64,000 bases of DNA, from the NCBI GenBank assembly GCA_027660625.1, contig JAQDNC010000005.1:1-64000 (forward strand). Direction: 5' to 3'. Below, piece by piece: positions 56,547-64,000 of this stretch; within the stretch, counting starts at the first letter, position 1, and every line of letters begins with the position of its first letter. A model generated the notes under the pieces. That model saw only the letters and a list, made by a program, of their open reading frames with translations, had not been told where the DNA came from and made no database searches. Source of the DNA: Coriobacteriaceae bacterium AM100-PB1-1D-6A (GTDB taxonomy: Bacteria; Actinomycetota; Coriobacteriia; Coriobacteriales; Coriobacteriaceae). The position numbers were made by a program, and so were the translations under genes.

Positions 56547-59500
56547 ATGCTCATTCACCGTATAGCCGCGCAGCTCTACACTGCCGAGGCACTGCAGACC
56601 GTCGAGGCCGGGCTCGATGCCGGCGAGGACGTGACGCTGGCCGTGTCGCAGTCGGGTCGCACGCTTATGGCGGCAGCCCAGTTTGCGCGTCGCCCGCGCC
56701 CCACGGTCTACATTGTGAGTGGCGAGGATGCGGCCGATCGCGCTGCACGCAGTCTGGCCGCCTATGTGGGCCTGGCGCACGTGTGCCGCTTTCCCGAGCG
56801 CAAAGACTATCCATGGCGTGAGCAGGCGCCCGACGACGCCGAGGTGGCCCAACGCTGCGAGGCTTTAGGGCGCATCGTGCGCGGCGATAACTGCATCATG
56901 GTCGCCTCGGCCCGCGCGCTACTGCGTTGCGTGCCGCCGGTCGAGAGCCGCTATTGGGAGTCCACCACCTTTGCGGTGGGCGAGGAGATTCCCTTCGACG
57001 AGGTGCCGCAGCGCCTGGTGGGCATGGGCTACACCAATGCAGGTGCCGCCGACGCGCCCGGCCTGTTCCGTGTGCACGGCGATACCGTCGAGGTGTTCCC
57101 CGCGCAGGAAAAAGCACCCGTGCGCATTGAGTTCTTTGGCGACGAGATCGACCGCATCCGCCGCATGGTGAGCTCCACGGGCCAAACCATCGGCAACGAG
57201 GACAGCATTGAGATCTTCCCCTGCCGCGAGCTGGCGCTCACCGACGAGGCCGTCCACAACATGCATGTGGCGCTCTACCGCGCCAGCCAGGACGACAGCA
57301 AGCTGGCGGCGCTGCTCGAGATGGTGGACGCGCGCATCGTCACGCCCGAGCTCGACCGCTTTTTGCCGGTGATGTACGGCCAGACCGTGAGCCCGTTGGC
57401 GCACGTGAGCGGCAAGGCACTTGTGGTCCTGTCCGAGCCGCGCTCGCTGTTCGACGACTGCCTACGTGCCTACGAGGATATCGAAGCCCGTGCCGGCGAG
57501 GCGGGGATTGACCGTCTGGACGGCCTGTACGTGCGTGCCCAGCAGCTCGACTTTGGTGCTCAGCAGCGTCTGAACTACGTGAGCCTGATTCGTGCCGGCG
57601 GCGCGGTTACGGCCGAGCTCAAGATTGAGCAGCCGGCCATTGCGGGCTCGGACAATCGATTTATGACGCGCATTCAGGAGGTTGTGGGCAAGCGCTACGC
57701 TTGCGTGTTTGCCATTCCCGACCGCGGTGCGCGCGAGTCGATGGAGCTCACCTTTGGCGATGCGGGCATTACCTTTGAGGAGTCGCTGACTGCCGCCCCC
57801 GAAAACGCCGGCGTTATCGGCGACCGTGTACGTGTGGCGGCGGCGGATTCTGCCGACCGCGCCGCCCGCCAGGGGGCCCATGCCTCGATTCGCGAGCGCC
57901 ATGCCGACGCGCTCAACGCCCGCCCGCTCGAGGCGGGCGCGGCCCAGGCTGCCGCCGGTGCCGCTGTGCCCACCATCTCGCGCGGGCGCGTGACCTTTGT
58001 GGATGCCGCTCTGCCGCAGGGCGTGGTGGTGCCCGATGCCAATCTAGCCGTGTTCTCGATCGCCGACCTCAACGCCCGCATGGATGCCAACCGTGCCCGC
58101 AGCCGCCGCAAGGTCGACATTACGCAGATCACCTTCCCCTTTAAGCCGGGCGACTACGTGGTGCACGCAACGCATGGCATCGCGCTCTTTAGCGAGATTG
58201 CGCGCCAGGAAGTGGGCGGCAAGGAGCGCGACTACTTTTTGCTGGAATATGCCGATGGCGACAAGCTCTACGTGCCGCTCGAGCAGGTCGACCGCATTAC
58301 GCGCTATGTTGGCCCCGACGGCGACAAGCCGCGCCTGACTAGGCTCAATACCGCCGACTGGACGCGTGCCACCAACAAGGCGCGCAAGAACGCCAAAAAG
58401 CTGGCGTTTGATCTGGTCGACCTGTATACGCGCCGCTCGTCGATTACCGGTATCGCCTGTCCGCCCGATACGCCCGAGCAGATCGAGATGGAGGAGAGCT
58501 TCCCCTACGACGAGACGCGCGACCAGCTGGAGGCTATCGCCGACATTAAGGCCGACATGGAGGCGCCCAAGCCCATGGACCGCCTGCTGTGCGGCGACGT
58601 GGGCTTTGGCAAGACCGAGGTCGCCCTGCGCGCGGCGTTTAAGTGTGTGGACTCCGGCCGTCAGGTCATGGTGCTCTGCCCCACGACCATTCTGGCCCAG
58701 CAGCACTACGAGACCTTCTTTGAGCGCTTTGCCCCGTTTGGCCTTGAGGTCGAGGTGCTCAGCCGCTTCCGCACGCCGGCGCAGCAAAAGCGCGCGCTCA
58801 AGGCGTTTGCCGAGGGCACGATCGATGTGCTCATCGGCACGCACCGCCTGCTTTCGGCCGATGTGAACCCCAAGAACCTGGGCCTGGTGATCATTGACGA
58901 GGAGCAGCGCTTTGGCGTGCAGCACAAGGAGCAGCTCAAGAACCTGCGCGAGCAGATTGACGTGCTCACGCTTTCGGCCACGCCCATCCCGCGTACCATG
59001 CAGATGGCCACGAGCGGCGTGCGCGATATGAGCCTGATTACCACGCCGCCGACTGGGCGCCGCCCCGTGATCGTGCACGTGGGGGAGTACGACCCCGACG
59101 TGGTGAGCGCGGCGATTCGCCTGGAGGTGGGTCGCGGCGGACAGGTGTACTACGTGTCCAACCGCGTCAAGACCATCGATGACGCTGTGGCACGCGTGCA
59201 CGAGGCCGCGCCCGAGGCGCGCGTGGGCGTGGCGCACGGCAAGATGAGCCCGCGCGAGGTCGAGGACGTGATGATCGAGTTCGCGACCAAAAAGATCGAC
59301 GTGCTCATTGCCACGACCATCGTGGAGAGCGGTATCGACAACGCGTGCGCCAACACGCTTATCATCGAGGATTCGCAGCGCCTGGGCCTGGCACAGCTCT
59401 ACCAGCTCAAGGGCCGTGTGGGCCGCTCGGCTACGCAGGCCTACGCATACTTTATGTTCCCGGGCGAGCTGCCGCTTACCGAGGAGGCAACGGCGCGCCT

Positions 59501-60179
59501 GACCGCACTGTCCGAGTTCCAGGACCTGGGCAGCGGCATGCGCATCGCCATGCGCGACCTGGAGATTCGTGGCGCCGGCTCGCTTATGGGCGCCGAGCAG
59601 CACGGCAACCTGTCGAGCGTGGGCTTTGACCTGTTTACGCAGATGCTGGGCCAGGCCGTGGCCGAGGCGCGCGGCGACGACGATGCCGGCGTGGAGGCGG
59701 CGAACGTGGGCATTAACCTGCCGGCCGACTACTTCTTGTCCGAGGAGTACCTGCCGGCGGTGGATCAGCGCGTGCTCGTGTACCGTAAGCTCGCGGCGGC
59801 CGAGGACCTGGAGAGCATCGACGAGGTGCAGGAAGAGACTGAGGCCGCGCATGGCGAGCTGCCGTTGGCGGGACTCAACCTGTTCAACCGCGCGCGCATT
59901 CGTATTCGCGGCGAGCGCCTGGGGCTCGAGAGTGTCACGCTCAGCGGCGGGCGCATTACCTTCCTGGGCGTCGACGTGCCCAAGAAGGTGGCCTTTGAGT
60001 TCAAGACTCGCTATGGCGCGGTGAACTTCCCCAAGAGCCGCAAGCTATCGGTGCCCTACAAGGCGGGCGCCGGCGCAGGCAGCGGCCTGGGCCGCGGTCT
60101 CGACGCCAACGACGGCATCGGCCCCGTGGCGGCCGCACTCATGCTGCTGCAGCAGCTGGGTGCGAGCGACGACGACTAA
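56547..60179 (+). CDS. mfd: Transcription-repair coupling factor
   Basis: A 1210-residue Mfd. It removes stalled RNA polymerase and recruits UvrA. The N-terminal UvrB-like region is followed by the polymerase-interaction (CarD-like) domain (FKPGDYVVHATHGIALFSEI, about residue 530), the RecG-like translocase with Walker A GDVGFGKTEVALRAAF and IIDEEQRFG, and the C-terminal TRCF domain. The length is normal, with a short Gly/Ala-rich stretch near the end. GGAGGAA fixes ATG 56547. Confidence 0.98.
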   Translation: MLIHRIAAQLYTAEALQTVEAGLDAGEDVTLAVSQSGRTLMAAAQFARRPRPTVYIVSGEDAADRAARSLAAYVGLAHVCRFPERKDYPWREQAPDDAEVAQRCEALGRIVRGDNCIMVASARALLRCVPPVESRYWESTTFAVGEEIPFDEVPQRLVGMGYTNAGAADAPGLFRVHGDTVEVFPAQEKAPVRIEFFGDEIDRIRRMVSSTGQTIGNEDSIEIFPCRELALTDEAVHNMHVALYRASQDDSKLAALLEMVDARIVTPELDRFLPVMYGQTVSPLAHVSGKALVVLSEPRSLFDDCLRAYEDIEARAGEAGIDRLDGLYVRAQQLDFGAQQRLNYVSLIRAGGAVTAELKIEQPAIAGSDNRFMTRIQEVVGKRYACVFAIPDRGARESMELTFGDAGITFEESLTAAPENAGVIGDRVRVAAADSADRAARQGAHASIRERHADALNARPLEAGAAQAAAGAAVPTISRGRVTFVDAALPQGVVVPDANLAVFSIADLNARMDANRARSRRKVDITQITFPFKPGDYVVHATHGIALFSEIARQEVGGKERDYFLLEYADGDKLYVPLEQVDRITRYVGPDGDKPRLTRLNTADWTRATNKARKNAKKLAFDLVDLYTRRSSITGIACPPDTPEQIEMEESFPYDETRDQLEAIADIKADMEAPKPMDRLLCGDVGFGKTEVALRAAFKCVDSGRQVMVLCPTTILAQQHYETFFERFAPFGLEVEVLSRFRTPAQQKRALKAFAEGTIDVLIGTHRLLSADVNPKNLGLVIIDEEQRFGVQHKEQLKNLREQIDVLTLSATPIPRTMQMATSGVRDMSLITTPPTGRRPVIVHVGEYDPDVVSAAIRLEVGRGGQVYYVSNRVKTIDDAVARVHEAAPEARVGVAHGKMSPREVEDVMIEFATKKIDVLIATTIVESGIDNACANTLIIEDSQRLGLAQLYQLKGRVGRSATQAYAYFMFPGELPLTEEATARLTALSEFQDLGSGMRIAMRDLEIRGAGSLMGAEQHGNLSSVGFDLFTQMLGQAVAEARGDDDAGVEAANVGINLPADYFLSEEYLPAVDQRVLVYRKLAAAEDLESIDEVQEETEAAHGELPLAGLNLFNRARIRIRGERLGLESVTLSGGRITFLGVDVPKKVAFEFKTRYGAVNFPKSRKLSVPYKAGAGAGSGLGRGLDANDGIGPVAAALMLLQQLGASDDD

Positions 60180-60189
60180 CAAGTAAGTC

Positions 60190-60294
60190 GGTGGGACAAA
60201 GTTATCAGTAGTTTTGTCCCAGGTGCGACAGTCGCATCGAGCCTGTCAACGCAAGCGACCCTGGGACAAAAACTACTGATAACTTTGTCCCACC
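60190..60294. repeat. Nested inverted repeat with GGGACAAA/TTTGTCCC ends
   Basis: Arms 60190-60223 and 60260-60294 are complementary over 34 bases apart from one extra A. Each arm itself starts GGGACAAA and ends TTTGTCCC, so four such half-sites are present. A small hairpin TGCGA/TCGCA sits in the centre. Located directly after mfd. Confidence 0.85.
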
Positions 60295-60333
60295 ACGTTG
60301 CGGGTCGACCCTTCGCCCCATCGAAAGGAAAGC

Positions 60334-61197
60334 ATGTTCGGGTACATTTACAAGAAAGATGCCGCTGCTATCGCGGTTGTCCTGTGCCTTTGTCTGTGCG
60401 TGGGCAGCTTTTTCGATTATCAGATCTCGAGCGCGCTGTTTAACATCGCTAGCATGTACGGCCGCTTTATCGAGGCCGCCGGCGAGCTGCCGTTCGAGCT
60501 GACGGCGAGCATCGCGGGCGTTATGCTCGTGCGCGCGGTGCGTCCCGACTCCAGGGGGAGCAAATGGCTCGCCGTGCTCGGCGTCCTTGTCAACGTTGGC
60601 CTGGCCGGCTATGAGATCGTTTCGTCTCTGAAGGTTGGCGGCAAACTCATCGCAGCTCAGTTGGTGCTGACGTTTGTGCTGGTCATCGCTGCCAACCTTA
60701 TCGCCTACCGCCTCACACGCGACACCGACCCCGACGATCTCACGCGCTGGGCGTTGATGGTGCTTGCCGTGTGGGTCGCTCAGGCCATTATCCTCAACGT
60801 GATCGTCAAGCCGCTGTGGTCGCGCCCGCGCATGCGCGTGATCGAGGTCACGCCGGGGCTCGATTTTCAGCCGTGGTGGGTGATCGGCAACCCCGACAAG
60901 TGGGCCTATATCGCCGCCGGCGTGATCAAGGACGGCTTTAAGTCGTTTGCGAGCGGACACACGGCGCACGCGGCGATTGGCCTTATGCTCGCCGGGCTTC
61001 CCGCGTCGGCCTTTAAGGAAAAGCCGTCGCGCCGCCGTGTGGTCTTTTGGGTCGCCGCTGTGGTCGCGGCGCTCGTCGCCTTTGGTCGCATCGTGATCGG
61101 CGCGCACTTTTTGAGTGACGTGAGCTGCGGCTTTGCCTTGGTGCTGGCGCTTGAGTGCCTTGCCGCGCGCATTGCCTATCCGGGCGGCGTACAATAG
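60334..61197 (+). CDS. PAP2-family membrane phosphatase
   Basis: A 287-residue protein with about seven membrane segments and the three PAP2 signature motifs: KPLWSRPRMR, FASGHTAHA and RIVIGAHFLSDV. The active-site histidines lie in motifs 2 and 3. Likely acts on lipid phosphates such as undecaprenyl pyrophosphate or phosphatidic acid. GAAAGGAAAG fixes ATG 60334. Confidence 0.9.
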   Translation: MFGYIYKKDAAAIAVVLCLCLCVGSFFDYQISSALFNIASMYGRFIEAAGELPFELTASIAGVMLVRAVRPDSRGSKWLAVLGVLVNVGLAGYEIVSSLKVGGKLIAAQLVLTFVLVIAANLIAYRLTRDTDPDDLTRWALMVLAVWVAQAIILNVIVKPLWSRPRMRVIEVTPGLDFQPWWVIGNPDKWAYIAAGVIKDGFKSFASGHTAHAAIGLMLAGLPASAFKEKPSRRRVVFWVAAVVAALVAFGRIVIGAHFLSDVSCGFALVLALECLAARIAYPGGVQ

Positions 61198-61242
61198 CCC
61201 CATCTGAATCATCGGGCTCGTGCCCGGCTAGAGAGGATTACC

Positions 61243-62268
61243 ATGCTCGCGTTCAACAATGACTATTCTCATGGCGCACATCCGGCAGTGCTGCAGGCGC
61301 TCGTCGACACCAATATGGAGCCGCAGCCCGGCTACGGCACCGATGCACACACCGAGCGTGCCAAGCAGCTTATCCGCGAGGCCTGTCAGGCCCCCGATGC
61401 CGACGTGTTTTTTCTGGTGGGCGGCACGCAGGCCAACGCGACGGTGATCGACATGCTGCTTGCGCCCTACGAGGGCGTCGTTGCTGCCGAGACTGGCCAC
61501 GTCGCCTGCCACGAGGCAGGCGCCATCGAGTTTGGCGGCCACAAGGTGCTCACCATCCCCGGCTACGAGGGCAAGATGCACGCCGAGGACCTCGAAAACT
61601 ATATCCAGGTGTTCTACGAAAACGAGAGCTACGAGCACACGGTGTTCCCGGGTGCCGTGTACGTGAGCCTATCGACCGAGTACGGCACGCTGTACTCCAA
61701 GGCCGAGCTCGCGGCGATTCACGCAGTGTGCCAGAAGCGCGAGATTCCGCTGTTTGTGGATGGCGCCCGCCTGGCCTATGCGCTGGCGTCCGATGAGTGC
61801 GATATTACCCTGCCCGAGCTGGCACAGCTGTGCGACGTGTTCTACATCGGCGGCACCAAGTGCGGTGCGCTCTGCGGCGAGGCCGTGGTGTTCTGCGGCA
61901 TGCACGCTCCGGCGCATCCCATTCCGCGTATTAAGCAGCACGGTGCGTTGCTGGCCAAGGGCCGCCTGACGGGCGTGCAGTTTGAGGCGCTCTTTACCGA
62001 CGGCCTGTATTTTGAGATTGGTCGCCAGGCGATCGAAACCGCGCAGGCGCTTCGTCGCGTGCTGCACGAGCGCGGTTACCAGTTCTTTTTGGAGACGCCG
62101 ACCAACCAGCAGTTCGTGATTCTGCCCAACGAGGACATGGCCCGCATTCGCGAGCATGCCTCGATCGAGTACTGGGAAAAGTACGACGAGACCCACACCG
62201 TGGTGCGCTTTTGCACTAGCTGGGCCACGACGCAGGAGGACATCGACGCGTTGGCGGCTGTCCTGTAA
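61243..62268 (+). CDS. ltaE: Low-specificity L-threonine aldolase
   Basis: A 341-residue PLP enzyme (fold type I) splitting threonine to glycine and acetaldehyde. Opens with FNNDYSHGAHP, has GGTQANATV, VDGARLAYAL and PLP-binding lysine in YIGGTKCGAL. Normal length. AGAGGA lies upstream of ATG 61243. A TACAAT box at 61190-61195 inside the end of the previous gene may be its promoter. Confidence 0.93.
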   Translation: MLAFNNDYSHGAHPAVLQALVDTNMEPQPGYGTDAHTERAKQLIREACQAPDADVFFLVGGTQANATVIDMLLAPYEGVVAAETGHVACHEAGAIEFGGHKVLTIPGYEGKMHAEDLENYIQVFYENESYEHTVFPGAVYVSLSTEYGTLYSKAELAAIHAVCQKREIPLFVDGARLAYALASDECDITLPELAQLCDVFYIGGTKCGALCGEAVVFCGMHAPAHPIPRIKQHGALLAKGRLTGVQFEALFTDGLYFEIGRQAIETAQALRRVLHERGYQFFLETPTNQQFVILPNEDMARIREHASIEYWEKYDETHTVVRFCTSWATTQEDIDALAAVL

Positions 62269-62287
62269 GTTGACATGATGACGGGGG

Positions 62288-62330
62288 CCGCCCTGCGCTG
62301 GGTTTGGCGCAGGGCGGTCTTTGCTTTTTT
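62288..62330 (+). terminator. Terminator after ltaE
   Basis: CCGCCCTGCGC (62288-62298) and GCGCAGGGCGG (62307-62317), then TCTTTGCTTTTTT. It also lies only 17 bases before the next start codon. Confidence 0.85.
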
Positions 62331-62346
62331 GGGGGAGAAGGGTTGT

Positions 62347-62928
62347 ATGACCGAGATGTCCGAGCCGACGATTCGCCTGGCGACGCCCGATGATGCGCCG
62401 GCGTTGCTTGCCATCTATGAGCCGTATGTGCGCCAGACGGCGATTACCTGCGAATACGAGGTGCCGAGCGTTGAGGAGTTCGCCGGGCGCATCGAACGTA
62501 CGCTCGAGCGCTATCCGTATCTGGTGATGGAGCTGGACGGGCGTCCAGTGGGTTATGCCTATGTGAGCGCGCTTAACAGCCGCGAGGCCTATGACTGGTC
62601 GGTCGAGACGTCGATTTACCTGGCACGCGACGTGCGCCACGGCGGGCTGGGCCGCAAGCTGCACGATGCGCTCAAGCAGTGCCTGATCGCGATGGGCATC
62701 ACCAACATGTGCGCGCTCATCGCCGTGCCGCACGACAAGGACGACGAGTATCTAACGCACAACAGCCAGGACTTCCATGCCCATATGGGATATCGCTTGG
62801 TGGGTGCTTTCGACCGCTGTGCCCAAAAGTTCGGCCGCTGGTACGACATGTGCTGGATGGAGCTGGTCCTGGCCGAGCGCACCCCCAACCAGCCCAAACC
62901 AACCTGGTTCCCCGACCTCCTCGCCTAA
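62347..62928 (+). CDS. GNAT N-acetyltransferase (phosphinothricin acetyltransferase-like)
   Basis: A 193-residue GNAT enzyme. The N-terminal IRLATPDDAPALLAIYEPYV and VSVYL-like EVPSVEEF, then VRHGGLGRKLHDAL (acetyl-CoA-binding R/Q-x-x-G-x-G/A equivalent) match the PAT/bar subgroup. GGAGAAGGG fixes ATG 62347. The natural acceptor, probably an amino acid analogue or metabolite, is unknown. Confidence 0.88.
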   Translation: MTEMSEPTIRLATPDDAPALLAIYEPYVRQTAITCEYEVPSVEEFAGRIERTLERYPYLVMELDGRPVGYAYVSALNSREAYDWSVETSIYLARDVRHGGLGRKLHDALKQCLIAMGITNMCALIAVPHDKDDEYLTHNSQDFHAHMGYRLVGAFDRCAQKFGRWYDMCWMELVLAERTPNQPKPTWFPDLLA

Positions 62929-62965
62929 AACCACCACGAAGGTGCCTGTCCCCTTTGCGGTGGTT
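62929..62965. terminator. Bidirectional terminator between convergent genes
   Basis: AACCACC (62929-62935) pairs with GGTGGTT (62959-62965); the hairpin starts at the GNAT stop codon and ends inside the GntR stop codon. Confidence 0.55.
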
Positions 62966-63686
62966 AGCCGATGGGTTCGGTGTATTTGGCGCGGTCGGTG
63001 CGTTGGATGCGCTTGGAGACATGGAGCGGACGGCCGTCGGTGTCGTAGACGTAGTCGGTGATCAGGATCAGCGCCTGCCCGCGCTCGACGTTGAGCAAAA
63101 ATGCCTCGTTTTGCGACGCATAGCACACCTCAAAGGTCTTATGCCCCTGCGCCGGCGCGCGATGGAACTCCTGGCGCAGCGTGGCGTAGAGCGAACCGTT
63201 GATATCGCGATCGATGAGCGACCCAAAGCTTGGCGGCAAATAGGTGGTCTCCAGGCACAGTGGCGCATCGTCCAGGTAACGCAGGCGGACAAGTTTGACA
63301 AGCTTGCTGCCCACGCTAGCGTCAAAGAACTTGGCCACGCTGCCCATTGCTTTGGCAAAGCCCGAGTCCACCGTGCGCGTGGTGGGCTTCATGCCCTGGC
63401 CTTCGACCTGCTTGGTATAGCTCGAAAACACCAGGTTGTTCTCGTGGAGCGCCGGTGTGTCGGCCACAAAGGCGCCGCGCCCGCGCTCGGTTCGAATCAG
63501 GCCCTCGTCAACAAGCACCTTAAGGGCATGGCGCACGGTGCTGCGCGACAGGCCCGATTCGTCCATGAGTTCCATCTCGGACGGCAGTTTATCTCCGCGG
63601 GCGTAGGTGCCGGCGGCAATGCGGTCGCGAAGCGTTGCCGCCAGACGCTCGTATTGGGTCAAGTTCTTTTTCGACGAAGTGCTCAT
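62964..63686 (-). CDS. GntR-family (HutC subfamily) regulator with UTRA domain
   Basis: A 240-residue regulator. The winged HTH (about residues 10-75) reads KLPSEMELMDESGLSRSTVRHALKVL; the rest is a UTRA ligand-binding domain as in sugar-phosphate-responsive HutC types. Divergent from a SIS-domain gene, with two near-identical 18-bp operators between them, so it probably controls both itself and that sugar-phosphate locus. Confidence 0.93.
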   Translation of the reverse strand: MSTSSKKNLTQYERLAATLRDRIAAGTYARGDKLPSEMELMDESGLSRSTVRHALKVLVDEGLIRTERGRGAFVADTPALHENNLVFSSYTKQVEGQGMKPTTRTVDSGFAKAMGSVAKFFDASVGSKLVKLVRLRYLDDAPLCLETTYLPPSFGSLIDRDINGSLYATLRQEFHRAPAQGHKTFEVCYASQNEAFLLNVERGQALILITDYVYDTDGRPLHVSKRIQRTDRAKYTEPIG

Positions 63687-63697
63687 GCGAACAACCT

Positions 63698-63715
63698 GTA
63701 TCTAACTTGTATGCT
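63698..63715. promoter_or_regulatory. GntR operator 1, TGTATCTAACTTGTATGC
   Basis: Twelve bases upstream of the GntR start codon. Differs in one base from operator 2. A related half-site ATGTATCCAACATG lies at 63730. Confidence 0.65.
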
Positions 63716-63835
63716 TACAGAACCAAGCATGTATCCAACATGACAACAAAACCGCTGGTAATGGCTTGCCGAAAACTTTACCAGCAAAATTTCTAAGACA
63801 AATATAGCATACAACTAGTCGACATAACCAAAACA

Positions 63836-63853
63836 TGTATGTAACTTGTATGC
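63836..63853. promoter_or_regulatory. GntR operator 2, TGTATGTAACTTGTATGC
   Basis: 38 bases upstream of the SIS gene start; 17 of 18 bases match operator 1 in the same orientation. GCATACAACT at 63807 is an inverted partial copy. Confidence 0.65.
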
Positions 63854-63891
63854 CATCGAGAGCATCAAACGAGAAGAAAGGCTGATGCACG

Positions 63892-64000
63892 ATGACTACT
63901 CAGGAACAGGTTAAGGACGTCGTCTCCCAGGTTTTGGCTGACAAGGCAGACAAGGGCGGCATCAAGCGCGTCGTGTGGATTGGCGCCGGTGGATCCAACG
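63892..64000 (+). CDS. SIS-domain sugar isomerase/deglycase, 5' end only
   Basis: The visible 36 residues (MTTQEQVKDVVSQVLADKAD ... RVVWIGAGGSN) match the start of SIS-domain sugar-phosphate isomerases or fructoselysine-6-phosphate deglycase-like enzymes, with the phosphosugar-binding GAGGSN loop. AGAAAGG lies upstream. The gene is cut by the window end. Divergent from and probably controlled by the GntR regulator. Confidence 0.75.
   Translation, partial: MTTQEQVKDVVSQVLADKADKGGIKRVVWIGAGGSN

Noticed and set aside
58044-59852. A 602-codon frame antisense to mfd, with similar long antisense frames at 36793-38166, 41380-43020 and 44186-45454
   Set aside because: All are shadows of GC-rich genes with clear family motifs on the plus strand; no ribosome binding sites or recognisable domains.

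Overview
The window reads as chromosome from a GC-rich actinobacterium of the class Coriobacteriia, most likely a gut Collinsella or close relative. This rests on the fhaA-fhaB-pstP-ftsW/pbp-pknB signalling cluster, on obligate-anaerobe genes (one-polypeptide pyruvate:ferredoxin oxidoreductase, rubrerythrin) and on the local gene order. The species call is an inference from content; no database was searched.

Layout. (1) 1-760: edge of an integrated element, with a truncated tyrosine integrase and three fragments of a tRNA-Arg(CCU) 3' half, one of them inverted. (2) 800-11055, minus strand: cell-wall/Ser-Thr phosphorylation operon (kinase, FhaA, FhaB, PP2C phosphatase, fused FtsW-PBP, PASTA kinase PknB). 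(3) 11170-17330: a repeat cluster, then a membrane LuxR regulator with two HTH domains, a small exported cysteine-containing protein, two ABC-2 permeases, an ATPase and a second exported protein. This is the best candidate for an undescribed system. (4) 17436-22514: YcxB-like membrane protein, dnaX, a membrane protein, ybaB, recR. (5) 22760-26448: a second Ser/Thr kinase-FHA module with an anchored extracytoplasmic protein. (6) 26900-30439: nifJ. (7) 30695-32056: AAA/DUF4143 ATPase preceded by three 34-bp-spaced repeats. (8) 32750-38118: carbamate kinase, C39-like peptidase, APC permease, amidohydrolase. (9) 38236-46841: two paralogous LytS/LytTR two-component systems enclosing a zinc phospholipase-like protein, an Atg22-type MFS transporter and a glycosyltransferase, then a phosphoesterase. 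(10) 47000-53733: long palindromes, tRNA-Asp, Rrf2 regulator, a MutY-like glycosylase without an Fe-S cluster, rubrerythrin, membrane proteins, an orphan HTH regulator, RmuC. (11) 53858-62928: ABC exporter, nth, mfd, PAP2 phosphatase, threonine aldolase, GNAT acetyltransferase. (12) 62964-64000: GntR regulator divergent from a SIS-domain gene cut by the window edge, with two near-identical 18-bp operators between them.

How it works together. The cluster at 884-11055 couples peptidoglycan synthesis (FtsW-PBP) to Ser/Thr phosphorylation read by FHA proteins and reversed by PP2C. dnaX, ybaB, recR, rmuC, nth, mutY and mfd form a scattered replication and repair set. nifJ, rubrerythrin and an Fe-S type Rrf2 regulator fit anaerobic redox metabolism. 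Intergenic DNA is unusually rich in long, often perfect inverted repeats (30450, 33820, 47000, 49763, 50770, 60190). Several genes carry an intrinsic-terminator hairpin between promoter and ribosome binding site.
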